Assembly: GCA_003248805.1 (NCBI GenBank)
Contig: QFQY01000008.1
Span: 124,001-188,000, forward strand
DNA: 64,000 nt
Reading direction: 5' to 3'
Source of the DNA: Chelatococcus sp.
Lineage (GTDB): Bacteria; Pseudomonadota; Alphaproteobacteria; Rhizobiales; Beijerinckiaceae
The notes beneath the pieces were generated by a model. It did no database searches. It was not told the DNA's origin and worked only from the letters and a program-made list of their open reading frames with translations. The position numbers were made by a program, and so were the translations under genes. The stretch's first letter is position 1, and every line of letters starts with the position of its first letter. Below are positions 1 through 8,410 of this stretch, one piece after another.

Positions 1-1016
1 CGCAGGACGCCGAGCCCGGCGACTCCGAAAATCCCGACGCCATCGAGAACGCGCAGAAGGGCGCCCCGCGCAGCGGCCCGGAGCATCGGCCGACCGCTGT
101 CCTGAAGGATCCGAACCGCAGCCCGGCGCCGTTCGACGATCCCTACTCCATCCTCGCCGAACCCACGGCCGCGCGGAAGGCGGAAGCGGGCGCCGATCGC
201 GCCGCTCCGGTCACCCTCGGCACCACCGGCAAACCCGGCCTCAATGGCGGCGAGGCTCTGCGCGATCCCTTCGATCCCGATTTCTGGCGCCAGACGCCGC
301 AGGCGCCCCGTCCCGTCCCGGCTCCCGAGGCCGCGGCCTCGGAGGCCCGCACCAGGAAGGCCATCGCCGACGCCGCGGCCGCCCAGGCTCCGGCCGAGCC
401 GAGGCCCGAGCCCACCGTGCCGCCGCCGGCCGCCTCGCCTGCGAACCCGCCGGCCGCTGTCGCGATGACGCCGCGCAACGGCACGACCGAGCTCGCCTCC
501 GCGATAACGCCGCGCGGGGAGACCGGAGCGGCCGCGTCGCAGGCCGGAGCGGGAACCGGCACCATCGCCTCGGCGATCGCCGCCGCCTTCGACGGCAAAG
601 GCGCCGCGCCGCGTGCCGCCGCGCCGCAGGTCGACGTCAGGCAGACCGACGAAGGCGTCCTGATCAGCCTGACCGACAAGGCGAATTTCGGCATGTTCGC
701 GATCGGCTCGGCCGAACCGCATCCCGAGACGGTCGAGGCGATGCGCCGTGTCGCGGGCGTGCTCGGCCAGCGTCAGGGCGCCATCGTGATCCGCGGCCAT
801 ACCGACGCCCGCCCGTTCCGGGCCCGCGACAACGACAACTGGCGGCTCTCGACGGCGCGCGCCCATATCGCGCAGGACCTGCTGATCCAGAACGGCGTCG
901 GCGAGGACCGGATCTCCCATATCGAGGGCTATGCCAGCCGCCTGCCGCGCGCGGCTGATCCCAACGCCGCCGAGAACCGGCGCATCGAGATCCTCATCCG
1001 CGAGAGGCGCTCATGA
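1..1016 (+). CDS. motB: Flagellar motor protein MotB, C-terminal part (5' truncated by window edge)
   Basis: MotB is the stator protein that anchors the MotA/MotB proton channel to peptidoglycan. The frame is open from base 3 to the stop at 1016 (about 337 residues), so the N-terminal membrane segment and proton-binding Asp lie upstream of the window. The first ~190 visible residues are a Pro/Ala-rich periplasmic linker with DPFDPDFWRQ, a pattern typical of rhizobial MotB. The last ~120 residues are an OmpA-like peptidoglycan-binding domain, with IRGHTDARPF, NWRLSTARA, EGYASRLP and NRRIEILI in the expected order. The stop overlaps the motC start (ATGA). The family call is firm; the internal ATG at 477 is not the real start. 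Confidence 0.93.
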   Translation, partial: QDAEPGDSENPDAIENAQKGAPRSGPEHRPTAVLKDPNRSPAPFDDPYSILAEPTAARKAEAGADRAAPVTLGTTGKPGLNGGEALRDPFDPDFWRQTPQAPRPVPAPEAAASEARTRKAIADAAAAQAPAEPRPEPTVPPPAASPANPPAAVAMTPRNGTTELASAITPRGETGAAASQAGAGTGTIASAIAAAFDGKGAAPRAAAPQVDVRQTDEGVLISLTDKANFGMFAIGSAEPHPETVEAMRRVAGVLGQRQGAIVIRGHTDARPFRARDNDNWRLSTARAHIAQDLLIQNGVGEDRISHIEGYASRLPRAADPNAAENRRIEILIRERRS

Positions 1017-2218
1017 GGCCATGCGCGATCCCGGGCTGGCTTCTGCTCGTGGGCTGCCTCGCGGCCGGGCCGGCACGCGCCGAGCCCGAGACGGGGACGA
1101 GCGCTCCACCGCCGCCGTTCCAGCTCGTGCGCACGCTCCAGTCGCTTCAGAACGAGGCGGCGCAGGGCAACCGCACGGCCCAGGCAGCCCAGCAGCCCTT
1201 GCTGCGCGAGCTCGCCGGGGCGCTCGAACGGCAGGACCCCGAACTCTGGAAGGAGCCGCGCAACACCCGCGCTTTGGTCGCCTATGTGCTGAGCGGCGGG
1301 CCTCCGGGCGTGCTCGAACGTGTCAACGACAGCGGAGCCCTGGCGCCCCTGCCGGAAGGGCTGGCAGCGGGCGCGCTCGCCTATGTCTCGGGCGACGCCG
1401 CGAAGGCGCGCCCGCTATTGGCGCCGGTCGACGCCGTGGCGCTGGGCGGATTGCTCGGCGGGCAGCTCGCGCTGGTTCAGGCCAGCCTCCTTGCCCGCGC
1501 CGAGCCGAAGCGGGCGCTCGAACTCCTCGATCAGGCGCGGCTGCTGGCGCCGGGAACGCTGATCGAGGAAGGCGCGCTGCGCCGGGCGGTCATGGTCTCG
1601 GCCGAGACGGGGGATCTCGACCGGCTCGAGCGCGCGCTCGCGCAATACGAGCGGCGCTTCGGCGCCTCCGTCTATGCCGCCGCTTTCCGGCAATCCTTCC
1701 TGTCCGGCCTCGTGCGCCACGACTTCGGGCGCGAGGCGGAGAAGTTTCCGCGTCTCCTCGCGATCCTGCGCCCGCTCGCGCCGCCAGAGCAGCGCGAGGC
1801 GCTGCTTCTCGTCGCTCGCGACGCGCTGCTCGCCGGCCGTTTCGAACAGGCACGGCTGGCCTCGGAGGCCGCCTCCCAGATCGAGGGCGCGGACCGCTCG
1901 GCGCAGGCTCGTGCGGGTCTCTACGGTGCGGCGGCGCAACTCGGCCTGCGCCGAACGACCGGCGCCGGGGGCGCGCTCGCGCGTCTCGATCCCGAGCGGC
2001 TCGGGCCCGAGGATCGCGAGATCCTGACGAATGCACGCCGCATCGCGGCAGGCATCACGAAATGGCCGGCACAGGCGACGCGTGTGCGCCCCTCGGAGAC
2101 GCCGCCGCCGGAACTGGATTCCGGGCTCCGGCAGGTCGCTTCCTCCGTCGAGCGTAGCCTCGCGGAGGCGCAGGGCCTGATCGAGGCGAAACCACGACAG
2201 CGGGGGATGGCGCGATGA
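1013..2218 (+). CDS. motC: Chemotaxis/motility protein MotC
   Basis: MotC is a periplasmic protein of rhizobial flagella thought to stabilise or position the MotB stator; it is restricted to alphaproteobacteria. The 401-residue product starts with a signal peptide (hydrophobic IPGWLLLVGCLAAG, then ARA-E as the likely cleavage site near residue 24). The rest is helical and Ala/Leu/Arg-rich with no membrane segments, as in the family. The start ATG overlaps the motB stop by 4 bases and the motC stop overlaps fliK in the same way, so the three are translationally coupled. The call rests on length, signal peptide and the diagnostic motB-motC-fliK order. Confidence 0.87.
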   Translation: MRPCAIPGWLLLVGCLAAGPARAEPETGTSAPPPPFQLVRTLQSLQNEAAQGNRTAQAAQQPLLRELAGALERQDPELWKEPRNTRALVAYVLSGGPPGVLERVNDSGALAPLPEGLAAGALAYVSGDAAKARPLLAPVDAVALGGLLGGQLALVQASLLARAEPKRALELLDQARLLAPGTLIEEGALRRAVMVSAETGDLDRLERALAQYERRFGASVYAAAFRQSFLSGLVRHDFGREAEKFPRLLAILRPLAPPEQREALLLVARDALLAGRFEQARLASEAASQIEGADRSAQARAGLYGAAAQLGLRRTTGAGGALARLDPERLGPEDREILTNARRIAAGITKWPAQATRVRPSETPPPELDSGLRQVASSVERSLAEAQGLIEAKPRQRGMAR

Positions 2219-3399
2219 AGGGGATGGACACGCCGGCTCTGCCACAGGGCGCCGCCGCCAAGGCGGGCGCGGGCGCTCTCGCGGGCAAGGGCCAGAACGG
2301 CCGTGCCGGCGCCGCCGGGCGGGAGGAGGGGGGCCTCGCCTTCCGCTCCCTCCTGAAGGCACTGGGCGGCCCGCATTCCGGGAACACCGGCGCGCGCGGC
2401 AAGAAGGAGGCGGAGGGGGCCGAGGCTGGGACGGAGGCGCCGGAGGGCACCGCCGCTCCAGTCCCTGCGACGCCGGAGCCGGGCTCGCCTGCCGTTCTCC
2501 TGCTCGATGCGCTGCGGGTTCCCGTCGCGGAGACGCCGCCGCCGCAGGCACAGCCCATGGCTCCGCCGCGCGAACGACAGGGCGGCGCGAAGGCCGGCAC
2601 CGCCAGGGAGGTTTCGCTGCCGGCGGACAAGGCGCCGGCGAGCGTAGCCGGCGCGGCAGCGGCGGGGCCGGCCATGCCGACCGACACCGAGGTCGATCTC
2701 GACACCGCCGATCTCGCCGTGCTGGCGAAACTCGCCCAGACCGAGGGCGAGCCGGCGGCGCCGGCCGGCGAGCGGGGCGAGGCCAAGCCGCTGACGGCGA
2801 CCCCCGGCTTCACGATCACGCGGCAGGAGACCTATCTGCCGCCGGTCCAGAAGCTCTCGCCCTTCGAGCAGGTGGTCGAGCCGGTCAGGCAGGCGGCGAC
2901 CGACCTGTTCTCGGCGCGGACGGGGCTGGCCGACGGCCTCTCCGGCAAATCCTCCGAGATCGCGACGCCGACCAAGATCCTGCATATCGAGCTCAAGCCG
3001 GTCGAGCTCGGCAGCATCGTCGTCAAGATGCGGCTCTCGCAGGGCGGCATGGACATCCGCATCGAGACGGCCAAGGCCGAGACGGCGGCCCTGCTCGCGG
3101 GAGACCGGGAGGCGCTGCGCGAGATCGTGCGGGCGAGCGGCCATTCCATCGACGCCGTCTCGGTCGAGACCATCCATGTCGACCAGCTCCAGCCCGACCG
3201 GCACAACGCCGCCACGAGGCAGGACAACGCCCAGAACGACGGCGCCTCCGGTCGCGACAGGCAGGCCTTCGACCAGTCGCGCCAGGGCGAGCAGGGTCGC
3301 GGCTCCCGCAACGACGACGGCCGGCCCGATCCGGCGGGCAGCAAGGACATCCAGGATGAAACCGATCTTCGCGGCCGCGACCCTTCTCGTTATCTCTAG
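2215..3399 (+). CDS. fliK: Flagellar hook-length control protein FliK (MotD-type)
   Basis: FliK measures hook length and switches the flagellar export gate from hook to filament substrates; in rhizobia the gene next to motC was once called motD. The 394-residue protein has a long Pro/Ala/Gly-rich, disordered N-terminal half. A conserved C-terminal domain lies at about residues 250-330, recognisable by LHIELKPVELGSIVVKM followed by IRIETAKAE, the usual FliK_C pattern (ELxPxxLGxVxV). The tail is rich in Asp, Arg, Gln and Asn. It starts in the ATGA overlap with motC, and its last 44 bases overlap the following transglycosylase gene. Confidence 0.88.
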   Translation: MKGMDTPALPQGAAAKAGAGALAGKGQNGRAGAAGREEGGLAFRSLLKALGGPHSGNTGARGKKEAEGAEAGTEAPEGTAAPVPATPEPGSPAVLLLDALRVPVAETPPPQAQPMAPPRERQGGAKAGTAREVSLPADKAPASVAGAAAAGPAMPTDTEVDLDTADLAVLAKLAQTEGEPAAPAGERGEAKPLTATPGFTITRQETYLPPVQKLSPFEQVVEPVRQAATDLFSARTGLADGLSGKSSEIATPTKILHIELKPVELGSIVVKMRLSQGGMDIRIETAKAETAALLAGDREALREIVRASGHSIDAVSVETIHVDQLQPDRHNAATRQDNAQNDGASGRDRQAFDQSRQGEQGRGSRNDDGRPDPAGSKDIQDETDLRGRDPSRYL

Positions 3400-3979
3400 C
3401 TTCGCCATCTGCGGCGCCGCATCTCCCGCCGCCGCCCTGACGGTCTGCGAGGAGCATATGATCCGCGCCTCGAAGGCCTACGACATTCCGGTCGGCGTGC
3501 TCTATTCGGTCGGCCTCACCGAGAGCGGCCGGCGCAATTCGCTGCAGCCCTACGCGCTCAACATCGCGGGGCGCCCCTTCTTCGGCAAGACGCGCGACGA
3601 GGCCATGGCGGAGTTCGGCGCGTCGCGCGCGAAGGGCGTGAAGCTGATCGACATCGGCTGCATGCAGATCAACCACCACTATCATCGCGACCAGTTTCCC
3701 AGTCTGGAGGCGATGTTCGACCCGGCGACGAATGTCGAGTATTCGGCGCGCTTCCTGAAGCGGCTGAAGGGCCGTCACGAGACCTGGACCATGGCCGTCG
3801 CGCGCTATCACGCCGGGCCGAACAACAACCCGGCCCAGCAGCGCTATGTCTGCACCGTGATCCGCAACATGGTCGCCACCGGCTTCGGCCAGTGGACGAG
3901 CAATGCGCGCTCCTTCTGCGGCGCGAAATACGTCGCCCAGGCGCCGGGCGCCTTGTCCATGGTCGGCGCCCAGCCCTGA
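3356..3979 (+). CDS. Soluble lytic transglycosylase (SLT domain), flagellar locus
   Basis: This is a periplasmic muramidase that cleaves the MurNAc-GlcNAc bond, probably to open the wall for flagellar assembly. The ATG at 3356 gives 207 residues with a signal peptide (FAAATLLVISSFAI, cleavage near ASPAAA) and one SLT domain. The catalytic Glu is E56 in SVGLTESG, followed by DIGCMQIN and VARYHAGPN, the classical SLT motifs. The longer reading from 3176 would only add fliK-antiphase sequence and destroy the signal peptide. It overlaps fliK by 44 bases. No SD stands out, so it may depend on fliK translation. A link to flagella is inferred from context only. Confidence 0.86.
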   Translation: MKPIFAAATLLVISSFAICGAASPAAALTVCEEHMIRASKAYDIPVGVLYSVGLTESGRRNSLQPYALNIAGRPFFGKTRDEAMAEFGASRAKGVKLIDIGCMQINHHYHRDQFPSLEAMFDPATNVEYSARFLKRLKGRHETWTMAVARYHAGPNNNPAQQRYVCTVIRNMVATGFGQWTSNARSFCGAKYVAQAPGALSMVGAQP

Positions 3980-4147
3980 GGCCCCGTCTGCGGAAATTCC
4001 CGCCGCGATAGCCGGAAACGTGGCGTTTTTGCGTGTGACCGCGTGCTCGGGGCGGTGGTCCGGCTCACCATAAAGACATCTTGCACGATCGCGTGATTGG
4101 GAGTGGCATGGCGCCGGCCGTCACCGGCCTTCTCCTGGAGGATGCCC

Positions 4148-4594
4148 ATGCTGAGGAATTTCGTTCTCGCGTCCGTGTCGGCCCTTGCCGCCATGGCGCT
4201 CGCGCCGGCGCCCGCCTCGGCGCTGACGATGAAGGAGTGCAGCGCCAAATATCAGGACGCCAAGAAGGCGAACACGCTCAAGGGTCAGAAGTGGAACGAC
4301 TTCCGCAAGGCGCAGTGCGGCGACGACGATGCCGCGGAAGCGGACGCCGCGAGTGCCGTGAAGGACGAGCCGGCCGCCGCGCCGGCGCCTGCCGCCGCCG
4401 GCAAGGCCAAGGCCGCCGTCTTCCCGAAGGCCGTCGCGCAGAAATACTCGAACGAGACGGCCGGCAAGGCCCGTCTCAAGACCTGCGCCGACCAGTACAA
4501 CGCGAACAAGACCGCCAACGCCAACGGCTCGCTGAAGTGGATCGAGAAGGGCGGCGGCTACTGGAGCCAGTGCAACGCCAAGCTGAAGAGCTGA
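4148..4594 (+). CDS. Small secreted duplicated-Cys protein (PsiF-like), unknown function
   Basis: A 148-residue secreted protein with a signal peptide (FVLASVSALAAMALAPAPASA). The mature part has two similar ~30-residue units: MKECSAKYQDAKKANTLKG...C and LKTCADQYNANKTANANGS...C. Each has a Cys at both ends, and an Ala/Pro/Lys linker joins them. The spacing recalls PsiF-type periplasmic repeats, but I would not assign that family firmly. ATG 4148 is preferred over ATG 4142 because the GGAGG at 4137-4141 is about 7 bases from it and abuts 4142. It faces the catabolic operon convergently. Confidence 0.72.
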   Translation: MLRNFVLASVSALAAMALAPAPASALTMKECSAKYQDAKKANTLKGQKWNDFRKAQCGDDDAAEADAASAVKDEPAAAPAPAAAGKAKAAVFPKAVAQKYSNETAGKARLKTCADQYNANKTANANGSLKWIEKGGGYWSQCNAKLKS

Positions 4595-4607
4595 GGCGGA
4601 CCGCTCC

Positions 4608-4630
4608 GGCCCGCGCTCACAGCGCGGGCC
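4608..4630. terminator. GC-rich hairpin between convergent genes
   Basis: A perfect 10-bp inverted repeat (4608-4617 and 4621-4630) with a 3-base loop lies at the convergent ends of the small secreted protein gene and the racemase-family gene. It overlaps the latter's last codons and stop. No U-run follows on either strand, so it is only a possible bidirectional terminator. Confidence 0.4.
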
Positions 4631-5645
4631 AGGTGTCCGAGAGCCTGTAGCCCGCCGGATAGGGGTCGTCCGGGTCGAGCATGAGCTGCTGCGTGCCGGT
4701 GACCCAGGCGCTGCCGGTGATCACAGGCACGATCGCCGGGGTGTCGCCGATCGCGGTCAGGCTCTCGATCCGGCAGTCGAAGCGCGAGCCGATGATCGAG
4801 AGCCCGACGAAGGGCTCGCCGACCGCCAGTTCTCCGCGCGCATGAAGCACCGCCATCCGGGCCGAGCAGCCCGTGCCGGTCGGCGAGCGGTCGATCTTGC
4901 CCGGCCGGATCGCGACCGCGTTGCGCCCGGTCGCCACACCGTCGATGCGCTCGACCGGGGCGGCGAACTGGCAGAAGGAGATATGGTCCCAGGCGGTACC
5001 GCCCGGATGGCGGAAGCCGAGCTGCTCGTCTGCGGCGCGCGTGACGCGCATCCCTGTTTCGGCGAGTTCGCGCGCCTCGTCCGGCGCGACCTCGAAGCCG
5101 AGCGCATGAGCGTCGACGATGACGAAGCTGTCGCCGCCATAGGCGATGTCGACCGTGAGCGTGCCGAAACCCTCGACCTCGAGCGGCGCGGCGAGCCGGC
5201 TCGCGAAGGAGGGGACGTTGCGGACGCTGATCGCCTCCGCCTTGCCGTTCCGGCAGGCTGCGCTGATCTCGACGAGCCCGGCCGGCGCCTCCAGTTTCAG
5301 CGGCGTCACCGGCTCCTGCATCGGCAGGATGCCGGTGTCGAGCAGCACGGTGGCGACGCAGATCGCGTTCGAACCGGACATGGGCGGCGTGTCGGCCGGC
5401 TCCATGATGATCCAGCCCATCTGGGCCTCCGGGTGCTTCGGCGGTACCAGCAGGTTGACATGCCGGAAGACGCCGCCGCGCGGCTCGTTGAGCACGAAGT
5501 TGCGCAACGTCTCGTCGCTGGCGATGAAGCGAGACTGCTCCCACACCGTGGCGCCCGGCGGCGGGGCTACGCCGCCGACGATCACGTCTCCGACCTCGCC
5601 CGCCGCGTGGCAGCTCACGACATGGATGATCTTGCTGCTGCGCAT
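4617..5645 (-). CDS. Proline racemase / hydroxyproline epimerase-family protein, Ser/Cys type
   Basis: A 342-residue member of the proline racemase superfamily, which includes proline racemase, 4-hydroxyproline 2-epimerase and trans-3-hydroxy-L-proline dehydratase. The usual first catalytic Cys is replaced by Ser90 in PMSGSN; the second is present as Cys260 in SPTGTGCSARMA. The family also contains characterised Ser/Cys members that still act on hydroxyprolines, so an active enzyme is likely, but true proline racemase activity (Cys/Cys) is not. It is the last gene of the 12-gene minus-strand operon, 79 bases after the hydroxyacid dehydrogenase. The substrate is unknown; a cyclic imino acid or a peptide-derived analogue is an inference. 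Confidence 0.85.
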   Translation of the reverse strand: MRSSKIIHVVSCHAAGEVGDVIVGGVAPPPGATVWEQSRFIASDETLRNFVLNEPRGGVFRHVNLLVPPKHPEAQMGWIIMEPADTPPMSGSNAICVATVLLDTGILPMQEPVTPLKLEAPAGLVEISAACRNGKAEAISVRNVPSFASRLAAPLEVEGFGTLTVDIAYGGDSFVIVDAHALGFEVAPDEARELAETGMRVTRAADEQLGFRHPGGTAWDHISFCQFAAPVERIDGVATGRNAVAIRPGKIDRSPTGTGCSARMAVLHARGELAVGEPFVGLSIIGSRFDCRIESLTAIGDTPAIVPVITGSAWVTGTQQLMLDPDDPYPAGYRLSDTWPAL

Positions 5646-5724
5646 GGAAAGGCTCCGTGGGACGTCCCCGTTCCTTAGGCCCGTGCGGGCGCCGGAGGAA
5701 GCGCCCGGCGCCGCATGCCGCCCC

Positions 5725-6690
5725 TCACACCACGAGGTCGTGCGCCGGCACGGGCTCGCCGCGCGAGCAGAGCAGGATGTTGTTGAACATCCGCTTCACC
5801 GTGGGCGCGAAGTTGTCGGAGGCCATGGCGGCGAGATGCGGCGTCACCACCAGGTTGTCGAGGGTGAGCAGCTCGCTGTCGGCCGGCAGGGGCTCGACCG
5901 AGAACACGTCCATCGCCGCGCCGGCGATCTCGCGTGCCCTGAGCGCGTCCGCCAGGGCCGCCTCGTCGACGACGCCGCCGCGCGCGACATTGATCAGCAC
6001 CGCGGTCTTCTTCATCGCCTTGAAGGCGGCGGCGTCGATCAGGTTCGCGGTCTCGGGCGTCATCGGGCAATGCAGCGAGACGACGTCCGAGCGCTCCAGC
6101 AGTTCCGGCAGGGTCGCGTGCGTCACGCCGAGCGCGGCCTCCTCGTCGGCCGAAAGCGGCAGGCGCTTGTTGTAGAGGATGGTGCAGCCGAAGCCCTTGA
6201 GCAGCTTCGCGACGTTCTTGCCGATGGCGCCGAAGCCGACGATGCCGACCGTCTTGCCCGAGAGCATGAAGGTCTCGCCCGGGATCTGCCCGGTGATCCA
6301 GTGGCCCTTCTTCAGCTCCGCATGGCCATGGGACAGGAAGCGCAGCGCCGAGAGCGTGAGCCCGAGCGTGAACTCGGCGACCGGCACGGCGTTCGAGCCC
6401 GTCGTGCGGGCGACCTTGATGCCGAGCTCCCTGGCGGTGGCGATGTCGATATTGTCGTAGCCCACGCCCCATTTGTGCAGAAGCTTGAGTTTCTTCGCGG
6501 CGCGCAGCACGTCCGCGTTGACGCCCACCTGACCGGAAATGGCGTAGTCGGCCTCGGCGATGATCTCCTTCATGTGCTCGTCGCCGCGCGCGGTGCCGTG
6601 GGTCAGCACGAACCCGGGCGGCAGGAAGGCGCGCAGCTTGTCGGCGCGCTCGGGGCTCGTCAGGTCGAGCAGGCAGATGGTCTCGGTCAT
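5725..6690 (-). CDS. D-2-hydroxyacid dehydrogenase (NAD-binding)
   Basis: An NAD(P)-dependent dehydrogenase reducing 2-keto acids or oxidising D-2-hydroxy acids in the cytosol; 321 residues, normal for the family. It has the split catalytic/Rossmann architecture: substrate-domain KWGVGYDNID, dinucleotide loop VGIVGFGAIGKNVAK, INVARGGVVDE carrying the catalytic Arg, and a C-terminal TPHLAAM with the catalytic His. The start at 6690 (MTETICLL) is the first ATG in frame that gives a normal N-terminus; an open frame continues upstream through the neighbour but is a shadow. It is in the catabolic operon, 29 bases after the Ntn hydrolase, so it probably handles a keto or hydroxy acid released by it. 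Confidence 0.88.
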   Translation of the reverse strand: MTETICLLDLTSPERADKLRAFLPPGFVLTHGTARGDEHMKEIIAEADYAISGQVGVNADVLRAAKKLKLLHKWGVGYDNIDIATARELGIKVARTTGSNAVPVAEFTLGLTLSALRFLSHGHAELKKGHWITGQIPGETFMLSGKTVGIVGFGAIGKNVAKLLKGFGCTILYNKRLPLSADEEAALGVTHATLPELLERSDVVSLHCPMTPETANLIDAAAFKAMKKTAVLINVARGGVVDEAALADALRAREIAGAAMDVFSVEPLPADSELLTLDNLVVTPHLAAMASDNFAPTVKRMFNNILLCSRGEPVPAHDLVV

Positions 6691-6719
6691 GGTCGTGGAA
6701 TCCGGAGGACGGGACAGGA

Positions 6720-8396
6720 TCAGATGGTGAAGCGCACGCCGGCCTTGGCGAGGCCGCCGGAGATGGCGACCGGCGTGCCGTCGGCGCGCCAGCAGGCGGC
6801 TCCGGTCAGCATGCCGTCCGGCCCGAAGGCGATGGCGTTCATGCCGCCGGCGATGCGCGGCGCGCGCACGATGCGGTGGCCGCGCCGGGTCAGCTCCTCG
6901 GCGACGCTCTCGGGGATCGCCTCCTCGAGCTCCAGCACGCCGCCCTCGGTCCAGACGCGCGGCGCCTCGACGGCCTCCTGAAGCGTCATGCGGTGGTCGA
7001 TCAGGTTGACGATCGCCTGCAGCGCCGAAGGGAAGATGCGCAGCGCGCCCGGCAGCCCGAGCGCGAAGGCGAGCCGGCCCTCCTTCAGCACGATCATCGG
7101 CGCCATCGAGGTGAAGACGCGCTTGCCGGGCGCAATCGAGAGCGCGCGGCCGGGATGCGGATCGAAATTGAACATGTAGTTGTTGGTCAGCATGCCTGTG
7201 CCGGGGATCTGGCAGCAGGCGCCGAAGACGCCGTTGATCGTCTGCGTGGCGGCGACGACGTTGCCGTCGGCATCGGCGACCGTGACATGGGTGGTGTCGT
7301 TGGACTCGCCGCCCGACAGGCCGGCGGCCCAGCGCTTGGCGGTGCCCATCTCGATCAGCGCGCGCCGCTCGTCGGCATAGGCCTTGTCGATCAGCCGCGC
7401 GACCGGGACCTTGACGAAGGCCGGGTCGGCGGTCGCCACCGCGCGGTCGGCGAAGGCGATCTTCAGGGCTTCCGCCAGCAGGTGCACCGCGTCCGGCGAG
7501 CCGAATCCGAGCGCGCCGATGTCGTAGCCCTCGAGGATGTTGAGCATCTGCGCGATATGCACGCCCGAGGAGGAGGGCGGCGGCGGGCCGAAGATCGCGT
7601 GGCCGCGATAGCTGCCCTCGATCGGCTCGCGCAGGGCGATGCGGTAGTTCGCGAGATCGGCCTCGTCGATCAGGCCGCCATGCCCGGCCATGAAGCCGGT
7701 CAGGGCCTTGCCCAGCGGGCCGCCATAGAGCGCTGACGGCCCCTGCTCGGCGATGAGCTCGAGCGAGCGGCCATACTCCGCCTGCACCAGCCGCGAGCCC
7801 GCCGGCAGCGGCTTGCCGTCCGGCAGGAACAGCGCCGCGAGGCCGGGGTCGCGGGCGAGGTCGGCCGCCGTGTCGGCGATGCAGGTGGACAGGTACGGGG
7901 TCGTCACGAAGCCGCGCTTCGCCAGCGCGATCGCCGGCTGCAGCACCTCCGCCAGCGGCAGCGTGCCGAAGCGCGCAAGCGCCTCGCACCAACCGGCGAG
8001 CGCGCCCGGAACCGCCACGGCCTTCGGGCCGATCAGGTTTTCGCGGTCGCGCACGTCGCGCTGCTTGCCGATCTCGTCCGACAGGCAGTCATACATGTCG
8101 GGCGTGGCCTTGCCCGGCGCGGTCGAGAGCCCGTCGATCACCGCATGGCGCCCGTCGGCCATGCGGATATGGCTCAGGCCTCCGCCCAGGATGCCGACCA
8201 TCATCGGCTCGACCACGGTCAGCGCGAACAGCGCCGCCACCGCCGCATCGACGGCGTTGCCGCCGGCGAGCAGCATCTGCGAGCCCGCCGCCGAGGCGAG
8301 CGGATGGTTCGTCACCACCATGCCGCGCGAGCCGGTGGCGGGTTTCTTCTCGCAGGCGAAGGAGGCGATGCGCGGGGCGGGGGCGAGGGCGTTCAT
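6720..8396 (-). CDS. Gamma-glutamyltransferase-family Ntn hydrolase (cytosolic; possibly oxamate amidohydrolase-like)
   Basis: A 558-residue member of the gamma-glutamyltranspeptidase superfamily, made as a proenzyme that cuts itself before a Thr nucleophile. Family landmarks are MVVTNHPLASAAGSQMLLAGGNAVDAA at the N-terminus (HPLAS..G..IL..GGNA type), PPPPSSSGVH, and SNDTTHVTVAD, where Thr368 is the predicted nucleophile, followed by a GACCQ/GTGML region. There is no signal peptide, unlike classical periplasmic GGT, so it should act in the cytosol on imported substrate. Other cytosolic members include oxamate amidohydrolase (HpxW). The reaction is therefore amide or gamma-glutamyl hydrolysis with unknown substrate. 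Confidence 0.83.
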   Translation of the reverse strand: MNALAPAPRIASFACEKKPATGSRGMVVTNHPLASAAGSQMLLAGGNAVDAAVAALFALTVVEPMMVGILGGGLSHIRMADGRHAVIDGLSTAPGKATPDMYDCLSDEIGKQRDVRDRENLIGPKAVAVPGALAGWCEALARFGTLPLAEVLQPAIALAKRGFVTTPYLSTCIADTAADLARDPGLAALFLPDGKPLPAGSRLVQAEYGRSLELIAEQGPSALYGGPLGKALTGFMAGHGGLIDEADLANYRIALREPIEGSYRGHAIFGPPPPSSSGVHIAQMLNILEGYDIGALGFGSPDAVHLLAEALKIAFADRAVATADPAFVKVPVARLIDKAYADERRALIEMGTAKRWAAGLSGGESNDTTHVTVADADGNVVAATQTINGVFGACCQIPGTGMLTNNYMFNFDPHPGRALSIAPGKRVFTSMAPMIVLKEGRLAFALGLPGALRIFPSALQAIVNLIDHRMTLQEAVEAPRVWTEGGVLELEEAIPESVAEELTRRGHRIVRAPRIAGGMNAIAFGPDGMLTGAACWRADGTPVAISGGLAKAGVRFTI

Positions 8397-8410
8397 CGGG
8401 GCGGGAGTCC

